Positions 1-9,700 of a stretch of DNA of 64,000 nucleotides are shown here, one piece after another. The notes below the pieces were generated by a model. It worked only from the letters and a program-made list of their open reading frames with translations, was not told the origin of the DNA and did no database searches. This DNA comes from Globisporangium splendens. Its lineage: Eukaryota; Oomycota; Peronosporomycetes; Pythiales; Pythiaceae. How positions within the stretch are numbered: the stretch's first letter is position 1; each line of letters starts with the position of its first letter. The DNA lies in NCBI GenBank assembly GCA_006386115.1, contig VFIW01000009.1, positions 186,001 to 250,000 of the forward strand, given 5' to 3'. Position numbers and translations under genes: made by a program.

Positions 1-2619
1 CGTGCTTTCCCGTGTGATTGCCATCACACGGTCTTCCTTTGAGTCGTTTGCTTTCGACTCAAAGTCTGGGCGACGTGATAATGCATCCGCGATCACGTTG
101 AACCGACTGGGTTTGTACTCGACGTCAAACTCGTACTCCGCAAAGAAAGGAAACCATCGGGCCATTCTTTGCGACAGATGTGGCGACTTCACTGCGGTGC
201 GGAGCGAAGCGTGGTCAGTGTAAACGGTGAACCGTTTACTTCCGAGCAAATACGCTCTGAACTTCGTAAGAGCGTACTTCATGGCAAGCAACTCCTTGTC
301 ATGAACCGGATAATTGCGCTCAGCTGGCTTCAGCTGACGCGACTGAAAGCAGATCACACGTTCTCGATCTGCATCATCGCGCTGCATGAGCGCGCATCCG
401 ATTGCAAAGTCGGATGCATCACAGACCACATAGAATGGTCGCTCGTGATCAGCGATCGCGAGAACCGGAGCCTCCATGAGACTGCTTTTCACCTTGACGA
501 ATGCATCTTGACATTCGTCGGACCACTTCCAGTCGACGTCTTTCTTCAGTAATGATGAAAGAGGTCGGATGATACCCGCATAGTTCTGCGAGTACTTACG
601 GAGATACGTCGCAAGACCGAGGAACTTGCGAAGATCCTTTTGGCTTGTTGGGACGGGCCAGTCGTTGATCGCCTTGATCTTTTCGGGATCAGGACGCACT
701 CCGTTCTTGCCGGTAAAGCAACCGAGAACGGGGATCACATCAACACCAAACATACACTTTTGTATGTTGGTGTACAGCTTGTGCTTCCGCATCAAGTCTA
801 ATAGCTGTCGGAGGTGCTCTTTGTGCACTTCCACATCCGATGCAGCATCCGATGCACGACTGTGTATGAACACGTCGTCAAAATAGCTTGGTGCGAAGTC
901 TCGCACTGGGCGTAATAGTTGCGTGACGCATCTATTGAACGTGGCGGGAGCATTTGTTAGCCCCTGTGGCATTACGAGCCACTCCCACAGCATCCCGCTC
1001 GGGGTGCTGACTGCTGTGAAAGGGATATCCTTTTCACGCATCAAGATTTGATAGAACCCATCTCTCAAATCGATCGTACTAAAGATAGTACTACCTTGCA
1101 TGCTGTCAATGATGACATCTTTGCGAGGTATCGGCGTTTGCGCCGGGATTGTTGCCGCATTCAACTTGTTGAACGCATGCACGATCCTCCAACCCCCTGT
1201 GGCCTTTTTCACACAGAAGGTGGGGCTGCAGTGCGGAGAATTCGACTCGCGCACTTGGCCCGCTTTACGGCGAGCTTCAAAGAACTCGTCGATCACCTTG
1301 ACTTGCTCTCGAGGTAGTGGCTATTGCCTCGTGACGCAGCACTTTGTTCCCGGCTTGAGATCAATCTCACGCCGAACTCCTTTGTCTGTCGGAAGACGAC
1401 TGGGAACTTCTTCTGGGAATACGTCTTCGCACTCCTTCAATAGTCCGTAGAATGGACTGTTCTTCAGGGATTCCCATCCCTGAGCCTGAAATCGTTCCTT
1501 CTTCGTTGGCTCGTCGAGCACATCAGTGTCCATCACTGATGACGACGCAAGGAAACATTCATCGAGTGGGTGTCTCTGCACTGCCGACTCGGCATTGCTC
1601 GATTCCTGAGGAGCAATGTAACATATCTGCTCGAGGGTGCCTCGATGCAGTTCTTTCATGAACCGTTTCTGGCTCATGACGGGTAGCGTTACCACTTCCG
1701 AAGCGTCCTTCGGAGGGTCTTCTAACGCCATCTCATGAATATGAGATCCATCCTCATCAGTGACCATGACACTGATGACTTCGCACGAGGAGCCTTGATC
1801 AGAGGTCTCCATTGGCGGTACCTTTCCTTCGTCATCGCTCTTCTGTACAGAGCGATGAGCAACCGAAGTCTGTCCTTTAGACTTTCGGGCGGCTTCTCCA
1901 TCGAGCATCGTGCTAAGGGGGCCATCGCACACCCTTGCATCATGTTCGTTAACCGACAGCGCGTTGCGCGCCGACGGGCGGTTAGCCTTGTTCCGCTTCA
2001 TAGCGGGGTAACTGATCGATTGTTGATTCCAATCGATGATCGGCTGATACTTCTTCAGCCATGGCATTCCGAGGATGACATCGAACTTGTCATCTAAATC
2101 CAGCCAAATGAAGTCTCCTTCCATTTGGCGTCCATCATGCGTGACACGAAGCCGTGCCACGTGTTTCTCCGTCGTGACGGTGGCACCTGTTGCCAACCGC
2201 ACGGTGATCTTCGACTCGGAGGAACGCGATTCCTCCGAAATTACTCTCGCTAGCGCACGGGCGACATGCGATCGAATAAAGTTGTTCGACGCACCCGTGT
2301 CTAGCAATGCCCGCAGAGGGGTCGCAAATCCCTCTACGGTTATCTCAAGTTGGATGAGCCGATCTCTCGGCTCCTCCGCAGTCGTGGTAGTCCAGCAGCG
2401 CGCGTCATGCACGCTGGGGGCTTGCGTCTCGTGCACCACGATCACACCAGACGCATATTCGCCAGTAGAGCGCCCCGCGTCTACTGGTGGTTGACGTTTT
2501 TTGATTCTTCGCGCGTTGGACGCGAAGAAGTCGTCCGATGTGTGTCTCGGACGCGGGGAGCGGGCTGCGCCGCTCGGCACTCGTAGGAGAAGTGCCCCAG
2601 TTTCTGGCAGCGGTGGCAC
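1..2619 (-). pseudogene. Pol of element A: protease, RT, RNase H (nonsense codon, truncated by window edge)
   Basis: The open stretch 2619-1324 has an aspartic protease with LLDTGASNNFI and the flap/second motif VILGMPWL, then a linker into RT. A TAG at 1321-1323 interrupts RT where the sister elements have the W of TRQWPLPRE. The same frame then continues open to base 1. It shows PLPREQVKVIDEFF, the catalytic SYFDDVFIH (FDD at 874-882), RNase H CDASDFAIGCALM (about 340-420) and YTDHASLR-type motifs. Integrase lies outside the window. The nonsense codon makes this copy non-autonomous as read, unless it is a sequencing error; everything after it is well preserved. Confidence 0.88.
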
Positions 2620-3530
2620 CGCAGCTTGCGCTTGTCGACGGGTCTCTTCGGAGCCGCCGAAGCTTGAACCAACGAGAGATCCATTGGTTCGGATCCGCTG
2701 TAACGTGGAGGAGGTCTCGCGTGCCGGAACTGCGCGGCGCGGTAAGGGAACGCGTGAAGCCGTGCTTGCTTCGCGCTAAAGTCTTCCTGAAACGCCAGAG
2801 CGATTGCTTGCTCTAGCGTTTCCGGGTATTCCCGGAACAGGTAGGTCTTGACGGGACCATCCACCAAACCTTTCATGAACGTGGCGACTTGCGTCGCCAT
2901 GTCGATTGGCTCAGACACAATACTTGATACCAAGTATCGAGCATGCTGGATATACGCGTGGAGATCGCGTTTATCCTGTCGGATTTTGAGAAATTCCGTG
3001 CGAGTACGGAATTCCGACTTTGGTGGCTCAAAGGCGGCACGGATGTCGCCTTTAAACTCCGAAAGTGTGGAGAAACAACCATGGTCGGCCATTCGGCGAC
3101 CAAATGCCCAGCTCTTGGCTCTCCTAGCGAGCTTGAACATCGCGAAATCGACCTGTTGCTCCGGATCGTAGATTTGTCCGGAGCGAATGGCGGCATCGAT
3201 TTCGACGAACCATCGGAGGAGAGGCTCATTGTCTCCTCCGCCATACTTCGCGACTTCAAGCCTCACAGGCTTTTGTCGTGGGAACTGTACCTGCGCAGGA
3301 GCTGCGCGGGTTGCTTCTCTTCCACGGTCTTCTGCCTCCTTCTGCAGGAACCCGATCGCCGTGAGGCGATGTTGATCCTGCGACAGGGTGGCAAGGATGG
3401 CGAACACGGCCTTTTCGCCGATGATCGTCCTCATCCGTTGGAAGGCACTCCACTCGAGATCACTCAAGTGGAGGCAATCCTCCCGGTTGATCGTCGCACT
3501 CGCGGTTTCCGCGGGTTCGAGATTCATCAT
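2481..3530 (-). CDS. Gag polyprotein of element A (capsid plus zinc knuckle)
   Basis: Structural protein that would form the virus-like particle of a Ty3/gypsy element. I take the ATG at 3530; the open frame extends to 3587 only through a GTG. The central part has the retrotransposon-gag look (aromatic-rich blocks such as LLRWFVEIDAAI and the run around AFEPPKSEFRTRTEFL). A single CCHC zinc knuckle, CHRCQKLGHFSYEC, lies near the C-terminus and is followed by a basic Arg/Ser/Thr tail. It ends at 2481 and overlaps the upstream end of the protease frame (2619) by about 140 bp, in the -1 relation, so a ribosomal frameshift would be needed to make Gag-Pol. The ORF itself is intact. Confidence 0.85.
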   Translation of the reverse strand: MMNLEPAETASATINREDCLHLSDLEWSAFQRMRTIIGEKAVFAILATLSQDQHRLTAIGFLQKEAEDRGREATRAAPAQVQFPRQKPVRLEVAKYGGGDNEPLLRWFVEIDAAIRSGQIYDPEQQVDFAMFKLARRAKSWAFGRRMADHGCFSTLSEFKGDIRAAFEPPKSEFRTRTEFLKIRQDKRDLHAYIQHARYLVSSIVSEPIDMATQVATFMKGLVDGPVKTYLFREYPETLEQAIALAFQEDFSAKQARLHAFPYRAAQFRHARPPPRYSGSEPMDLSLVQASAAPKRPVDKRKLRCHRCQKLGHFSYECRAAQPAPRVRDTHRTTSSRPTREESKNVNHQ

Positions 3531-3590
3531 CGGTTCTTCGTCAGTACTCACTACTGACGGCTCCCGCTCTGTGGCTGGACGGACCACAAA

Positions 3591-3599
3591 GTGCTACCA
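3591..3599 (-). other. Primer-binding site of element A
   Basis: TGGTAGCAC on the minus strand, two bases after the LTR end. TGGTAGCA is complementary to a tRNA 3' end UGCUACCA, as expected for initiator tRNA-Met. The match beyond 8-9 bases cannot be judged without the host tRNA. Confidence 0.55.
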
Positions 3600-3601
3600 G
3601 G

Positions 3602-3819
3602 TGTAACGGGACTCGTTACACGACGTACACGTGCGTTGAGGTAGCGCAGGTGAAAGGAAGGGAGCTTTGCGCGTTACCGTGCAAATTGAGAAGTGAATTA
3701 AAACGTTAAAGTGCTAACATGCAATCGTAGTGACTGAAACCTACGGTGTCTCTCATTGGTAGATAATCGGATGTCCAGTCCGACTATCATCCAATGGGAT
3801 TAAATCAACGGTTTAGTCT
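3602..3819 (-). repeat. Inner part of the 5' LTR of element A
   Basis: The plus-strand text begins TGTAACGGGACTCGTTACA at 3602, which on the minus strand gives an LTR ending in GTTACA. This is the same terminal hexanucleotide as elements B and C. A 2-nt spacer and the primer-binding site TGGTAGCAC (3599-3591, minus) follow directly. The LTR is cut at 3819 by the insertion of element B. Its outer remainder is probably 12375-12420. Confidence 0.65.
3815..3819 (+). repeat. Target-site duplication (left), element B
   Basis: AGTCT directly before the left LTR. The same five bases follow the right LTR at 12370-12374. Confidence 0.9.
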
Positions 3820-4353
3820 TGTAACGGGGTTACACTGTAACATGGTTACGCACTTGTGTTGTACCACACAACCAAACCGAACCTTGCGGTACGTAGAGTA
3901 CGCGCAACAAGTTTAAGACCGAACCATGAGGTTCGTCGTACTTGCTCGAACCTTCACGGTGGAGCCGGCAGCCAGTCTGAGTGACGGCGCCTCCGATTGG
4001 ATATAATTGAACATGCATTTCATCCAATCACATAAGACAACTAGCGTTAGTCTTTCATAGCCACTCATTGCCCCATGGGGAGTAATTACACTTGAGATTG
4101 CTATTGTTCATAGTTACATAAAGATAATCCAGGTTGTCCTACAGAGGGCAACCTCCAACAAATAAACAGTTCCATTTTTACCGTTAACTGAGTCTTTGGT
4201 TATCGACGGTTACTCTATAGAGACCTATAGGTAACCGATTGTTGCACTGCAGGAAGCAGGCAACCGCTCTCGGAACAGAGTCCTTGAGAGAAGCGTTGAA
4301 TACGCTTCCTCACACACGTACCGTGCTGCGTAACTCGGAAGTGTCCGGTTACA
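3820..4353 (+). repeat. 5' LTR of element B
   Basis: 534 bp, TG...CA ends with inverted termini TGTAAC/GTTACA. By eye it differs from the 3' LTR at three places: GGATATAAT versus GGACATAAT, TTTCATCC versus TTTCACCC, and GTTGAATAC versus GTTGATTAC. The first 30 bases also hold a short internal repetition of the terminal motif (TGTAAC ... GTTACA ... TGTAAC ... GTTAC). Confidence 0.95.
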
Positions 4354-4355
4354 AC

Positions 4356-4364
4356 TGGTAGCAC
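4356..4364 (+). other. Primer-binding site of element B
   Basis: TGGTAGCAC, two bases after the 5' LTR. It has the same nonamer and the same two-base spacer as element A, and is compatible with initiator tRNA-Met priming. Confidence 0.6.
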
Positions 4365-4425
4365 TAGTAGTCAATCTACGACCCGGCAGAGGTGACTGCC
4401 TGAATCGCTTCCTCAAGGATTCATA

Positions 4426-5586
4426 ATGGCGTCAATTGACCCTGCGCAGTTCCCGCACCTCTCGGCTGAACACCGGAGTGTGCTGACCCGAATGGCACAA
4501 GCGCTAGGCGACCAAGTCGCTCTAGACGTGCTCTCGGCGTCGCCGGAACAGCAAATCTTTCGACTCGAGCAGTTCGAGAACTTCTCGAACGCTCAGCGCC
4601 TCGAAGGAGAGCGAAGTGCGCAAGCACAAATGCAAGCCACCGCAAGCTTGACCGCAGAGATGCTGCGCTCAGCTGCTGAGTCGCGCGAAGCGCTCGAGCG
4701 AGTGGTATCTGTGGTTGCTGGTGCAGCCACGTCTTTGTCGAGTGCGGCTTCTGCGCCTCAGACACCCGCGTCCCAAACTCCCCGCCCAAGAGCTGTCAAG
4801 ATCGACGCTCCGAAATTCGATGGTGCGGATGGCGACAAGCTCATCCACTGGCTGCTCGCCGTGGAGCGTTGCGCCAAGGCTCAGCTCATCGACAGCAACG
4901 AGCAGATGGTGTCTTACGCCATCTCGAACCTGCGCGGTCGAGCGTCGGAATGGGCATTCTCGACGTTGCTCACCGATGAGTGTGCATTCGACACGTGGGA
5001 TATTTTCCGTGCGAGAATCACCGCCATGTATCAGCCTCCGAACAACGAAGTGCTGTTGCAAGGTCGTTTCTTCTCCTTGAAACAAGGGAAGCTCTCACTG
5101 GAACGATACATCCAGGAGATGAGAAGCCTGTGCGCGGCGATCACGACCAGCCCTTTGCCTGAGTCTGTGAAAGTGCCTGCGTTTCTCAACGGCCTCAACA
5201 GTGGACCAGCGCGTCAGGAGTTGTACCGACGCTTGCCGGCCACGATGGAAGATGCGATCCGCATTGCGCTCGTTGAGCAGCAATCGTTCAGAGTCAGCCG
5301 ACCTGATTGGAACGCTGGCCGCCACAACGGTGCGCATCACAGCCACCGAGCAGTCACGAATGAGCGGCGCTTCCATGGTCCGACACCAATGGATCTCAGC
5401 AGCGCCGAAGTGACCTGCTTTAACTGTGGCAAGCGAGGACACTATCAGTCGAAGTGTCCCGCTCCAAGGCAGTCTGCTCCTCGCACTGGAAATCAGGCGA
5501 GGGACTACCAAACGCCGCGCAGCAACCACGCTCATCGAGGTGGCAGATCCGCTGTGGCAAGAAAGGGAAACGGAATGTCTCAGTAG
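4426..5586 (+). CDS. Gag polyprotein of element B
   Basis: 386 aa, ATG at 4426 (context CATAATGGCG), intact. The N-terminal third is helical and Ala/Gln/Glu-rich. The retrotransposon-gag core follows (residues about 125-290; blocks LIHWLLAVERCAKAQLI and EVLLQGRFFSLKQGKLS). A CCHC zinc knuckle CFNCGKRGHYQSKC lies at 5416-5457, then a basic tail. It would form the particle and bind element RNA. The ORF overlaps the following protease frame (5454-6749) by 133 bp in the -1 phase. Confidence 0.9.
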   Translation: MASIDPAQFPHLSAEHRSVLTRMAQALGDQVALDVLSASPEQQIFRLEQFENFSNAQRLEGERSAQAQMQATASLTAEMLRSAAESREALERVVSVVAGAATSLSSAASAPQTPASQTPRPRAVKIDAPKFDGADGDKLIHWLLAVERCAKAQLIDSNEQMVSYAISNLRGRASEWAFSTLLTDECAFDTWDIFRARITAMYQPPNNEVLLQGRFFSLKQGKLSLERYIQEMRSLCAAITTSPLPESVKVPAFLNGLNSGPARQELYRRLPATMEDAIRIALVEQQSFRVSRPDWNAGRHNGAHHSHRAVTNERRFHGPTPMDLSSAEVTCFNCGKRGHYQSKCPAPRQSAPRTGNQARDYQTPRSNHAHRGGRSAVARKGNGMSQ

Positions 5587-6749
5587 AAGCGGGACGCTCT
5601 ACTGAGACAGACTCTATAGCTTCGGCGTCGCCGACTACTAGAGTCGTGCAGATGGGAAGCTTAGTCCCAGGAGCTCTTGACAACAAGGCTCCGAGTGAGA
5701 TGTTGGTATATAGCGCCGATGTGAAGGGCTATGAGAAGAAAATGACGGTTCTTGTTGACTGCGGTGCGTCACAGAACTTCGTCTCGAAGGCAGCTCTGGA
5801 ACAGAGTCTGCAAGCGTATGAGCGACTTGTCCACAGTGGCAAGCGCGAGAAGATGATCGTACGTCTGGCCGATGGGTCGACAGTACACACTGAAGGGGTT
5901 CAAGTCGAACTCTCTTTCAGTTTTTGCGACTTTGTCTGCAAAGAAACGTTCGTGGTACTAGCGATGGGGTCGAGGTACGACCTCATCCTAGGGATGCCTT
6001 GGCTGGCGAAACATCAGCCTTGGATCGATTGGCGAGCACGCACAATCGGAAGCTCCACCCCTTCCTCTGATGAAGAGCGAAGGTTGCGGGAAAATTTCCA
6101 CGCAATGGATGCGAGCTTTGAACACGCTGTGGCAGGGAGCCCAGCAGGAAGACATGCGGTGGCAGCGAGCCCCGCTCAAAACACTCACGCTGTGGCAGGG
6201 AGCCCAGCTAGAAGATGCGCTGAGGCAGGGAGCCCAGCAAAGAGATCAACTGCGGCAGGTAGCCCAGTTTGTGCGGAAGCGCCAGAAAGTCCAGACGTGG
6301 ACACTGGTGCGCAAGTGTGCGGCTCCAGAGCACCCGAGCCAGCCCCCGCAAGTGACAGCGACAGTACAGGTGTACACGCGTCAACCAGCTCGTACCACCC
6401 TGACGGTGCAGTACTGGAGCTCAGAACCGCGAGGTCGCGTGTTCGCATCAACCGACGAGGGCGACGCAAGTTGTCAGCTCGCGAGAGAGACAGTGCATTG
6501 GCATCTGTTGCTGAGGAAACGGCCGCCTCGCATATGATTGCCCCATCTCTCAATGCAGCTGCAACTTCGCTGCGCGCCTTCGACAGGATCTCGGATCCGT
6601 CGATAGATCGCGCTCACGTTGACGTGGCGCTCAGACGCGCGAGCGCAGTCCGGAAGCAAACGCATCAGACGAAGTGTTCTTCGCTGAATTTGCGGCGCTC
6701 CATGAGCTGCCGAGTACCGCTGAGGCGATTGTATCCCTCGAAGAAATGA
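5454..6749 (+). CDS. Protease frame of element B (aspartic protease plus repetitive linker)
   Basis: 431-codon frame, open without an obligatory ATG and probably reached by -1 frameshifting from gag. The retroviral-type aspartic protease has VLVDCGASQNFV (catalytic Asp in D-C-G, where D-T/S-G is usual) and the downstream YDLILGMPWL motif. After the protease, five copies of a 30-33 bp unit (about 6126-6278) encode an Ala/Gly/Ser/Pro repeat of the type AVAGSPA, followed by a charged linker. The frame ends at 6749, 75 bp inside the RT frame, which is again -1. In element A protease and RT share one frame, so here the break is either a mutation or a second programmed shift. Confidence 0.8.
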   Translation: MSRSKAVCSSHWKSGEGLPNAAQQPRSSRWQIRCGKKGKRNVSVEAGRSTETDSIASASPTTRVVQMGSLVPGALDNKAPSEMLVYSADVKGYEKKMTVLVDCGASQNFVSKAALEQSLQAYERLVHSGKREKMIVRLADGSTVHTEGVQVELSFSFCDFVCKETFVVLAMGSRYDLILGMPWLAKHQPWIDWRARTIGSSTPSSDEERRLRENFHAMDASFEHAVAGSPAGRHAVAASPAQNTHAVAGSPARRCAEAGSPAKRSTAAGSPVCAEAPESPDVDTGAQVCGSRAPEPAPASDSDSTGVHASTSSYHPDGAVLELRTARSRVRINRRGRRKLSARERDSALASVAEETAASHMIAPSLNAAATSLRAFDRISDPSIDRAHVDVALRRASAVRKQTHQTKCSSLNLRRSMSCRVPLRRLYPSKK

Positions 6750-9700
6750 GCTATGAGCTCTTTCTTACGGATCTAGAGCGTGATCAGATCCGCGAGATCG
6801 TCGTTCCGACTGCGTTCACGCGTAGCGAACTATGCACCTCGTCCACTGCGGATGAGAGTGTTTTGGAGCCAGACAAACAGAAACGGTTTGCTGCTCAGGA
6901 TTGGGACGCCGTGAAAGGCAGTCCATACTTTGACTTATTGTGGGAGTTCAAAGATGTGTTTCCCGACAAAGTGCCAAGTGCCCTGCCCGTTGATCGTGGC
7001 GTACGGCACGAGATTGACCTCGAGCCCGGGAGCAAATATTGCGTGACCAGACAATGGCCGCTGCCCCGCGAGCAGGTTGAGGCTATCGACGAGTTCTTCG
7101 CGAAACGAGCCCTCGCCGGTCATGTGAGAGAAAGCAAGTCTCCACATAGCTCACCCACGTTTTGTGTGCGGAAAGCGACTGGTGGCTGGCGCATTGTTCA
7201 CGCTTTCAACAAGCTGAACGCCGCCACCATTCCGGCACAAACGCCGATCCCAAGGAAGGATGTCTTGATCGACTCCATGGGCGGCTCGACAGTTTTCTCC
7301 GCACTGGATCTGATGGATGGGTTCTATCAGATCCTCATGCGAGAGAGCGACGTTCCCTTGACGGCAGTAAGCACACCCAGCGGGATGCTGTGGGAGTGGC
7401 TCGTTATGCCGCAAGGTTTGAAGAATGCACCAGCGACGTTCAATCGTCTGGTAACGCATCTTCTGCGTCCTCATCGTGCGTATGCACCGAGCTATTTCGA
7501 TGACATCTTCGTGCACAGTCGTGCCGAAGGAGATCTCAGTGCCGTTGACGTGCACAAGAGACATTTGCGCTCAGTGTTGCAGTGCTTACGAGACAACAGT
7601 CTGTATTGCAACCTGAAGAAATGCATCTTTGGCGCCTCAGAGATACCGATCCTGGGCTGCTATGTTGGCAAAGCTGGCGTCCGCGCGGACCCAGAGAAGA
7701 TCAAGGCGATCGCCGACTGGCCGATCCCAAAGAATGTCAAGGACTTGCGCAAGTGGCTTGGCTTGGCAAATTACTTGCACAAGTACAGCCACAACTATGC
7801 GGCAAGAGTCCGTCCACTCACGCATCTCTTGAAAAAGGATGTCGAGTGGGACTGGACGAATGATGTCATGAATGCATTCATTGACGTGAAGGAGTCGCTC
7901 GTTCGCGCTCCTGTCCTGGCGTTGCCGGACCACACGAAAGCCTTCAGTGTCGTGTGCGATGCCAGCGATTTTGCAATCGGCTGTGCGCTGATGCAGAAGG
8001 ATGATGACGGCCATGAGCGCGTCGTATCATACCAAAGCAGACTGCTTAAGGCAGCTGAAAAGAATTATCCTGTGCACGACAAGGAGCTGCTTGCGATCAA
8101 GTACGCCCTCTTGAAGTTCAGGGTCCACCTTTTGGGTGCGACACCGTTCGTTGTGTACACGGATCACGCGTCCTTGCGGACCGCGATTAATTCCCCCCAT
8201 TTATCGCAGCGAATGGCGCGATGGCTTGCTTTCTTCTCCGAGTTCAACTTTCGGGTCGAATACAAGCCGGGAAAGGAAAATGTTCTGGCGGACGCGCTCT
8301 CGCGCCGTCCAGATTACGAGTCGAGCGTTGACGACAGCTCTGACGCCCTGTGTTTGGAGCGCACTCCTGATCTCATGCATCTGAGCATCAGTCGAGTGCA
8401 AACAAAGCTCAAGGACAACATTCAGTCGCTTTATCCAAAGGACGATGAATGTCGCTTGTTGATTGCTCACTTTGACGGCTCGTCCAAAGAGTCATTGCCT
8501 GCCAAACTCGAGTCAAAGCTTGCTCGGTTTAGTTACCACGACGGGTTGTTGTGGCATCGACTGTCCAACTTTGATTACCCGCGTGTGTATGTACCGCATG
8601 ACCAGGATCTGAAACTTTCGATCCTGCATGAGTTTCACGATGCACCAGCGAGTGGGCATCTCGGACGTGAAAAGACCTTCTTGCAAGTGTCTAATGTGTT
8701 TTGGTGGCCACACCAATACAAATGGGTGGCCAATTATGTACGCTCATGCGAGCAGTGCCAGCGCGTGAAGCCTGCGGGCAAGAACAAAGCGCCGCTGCAT
8801 CCGCTGCCGATTCCGCAAGATTGCTGGAAGTCGGTCAGCATGGATTTCGTCTTCGGTTTCCCGGAAGACAAGGCGCGCAACACAGGCGTCGTCGTGTTCG
8901 TCGACCGACTGAGCAAAATGGTGCACGTTGCACCTGTGCGCAAGCATGTCACTGCGCAAGAGACGGCGTGCCTATTTTTAGAGCACGTGTTCCGCTATCA
9001 CGGCTTGCCCGAGTCTATTGTATCAGACCGGGACCCGCGTTTTACCGCTGCCTTTTGGCGCGAACTCTTTCGCCTGCTCGGCACAGATCTGGCGTTGTCC
9101 ACTGCCGATCACCCCGAGACAGACGGGCAAACCGAGCGCGTGAACCGTGTCGTCGAGGATATTCTTCGCAGCATCGCTGTCGATCATCCCCGCGACTGGA
9201 GCCGCTGGCTGCCGTACGCCGAGTTTGCTATAAATAGCAGCGAGCACGCCTCTACGGCCGTGACTCCGTTCTATTTTAACTCGCTGCGGCACCCGCGCGT
9301 ACCCGCCACTCTGTTCGAGGGCGTCGAACGCTCTGCGGTGGGAGGGCAACTCGCTGCGCTCGATGCGAGTGCGCGATCTCCGTCACCGGACGTGGCGTCG
9401 ACCGCTCACGTGGACGCGCGCGATGCGCCGCCTGTGCGATCGCGTTCCGAATCTGTCACGGTCTTACCGGACAGCACGCAGAGTATTGACATGTCGGGCA
9501 CGGTACTGAGTTACGGTACACGTGTCCCTAAAGATGGATCACCCACGGTACTGAGTTACGGTACTCGTGTGTCTATAGATGGCTCTCCCACGGTACTGAG
9601 TTACGGTACTCGTGCCAAAAATAGCCAGTCTCAGACGGAATCAGGCGACTGCTCGCGTGAGCGTCAGCCACGAATGGAAGGACGCGCAGTGTCACACACC

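Larger units (their letters stand above)
1..3819 (-). mobile_element. Ty3/gypsy LTR retrotransposon, element A (partial, minus strand)
   Basis: Order on the minus strand: LTR part (3819-3602), primer-binding site (3599-3591), gag (3530-2481), then protease, reverse transcriptase and RNase H, running off the left edge before integrase. The pol frame stays open from 1320 down to base 1, apart from the single nonsense codon at 1321-1323. Its 5' LTR is interrupted at 3819/3820 by element B, so element A is the older insertion. It is related to B (same motif order, same TGGTAGCAC primer site) but is a distinct family at sequence level. Confidence 0.9.
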
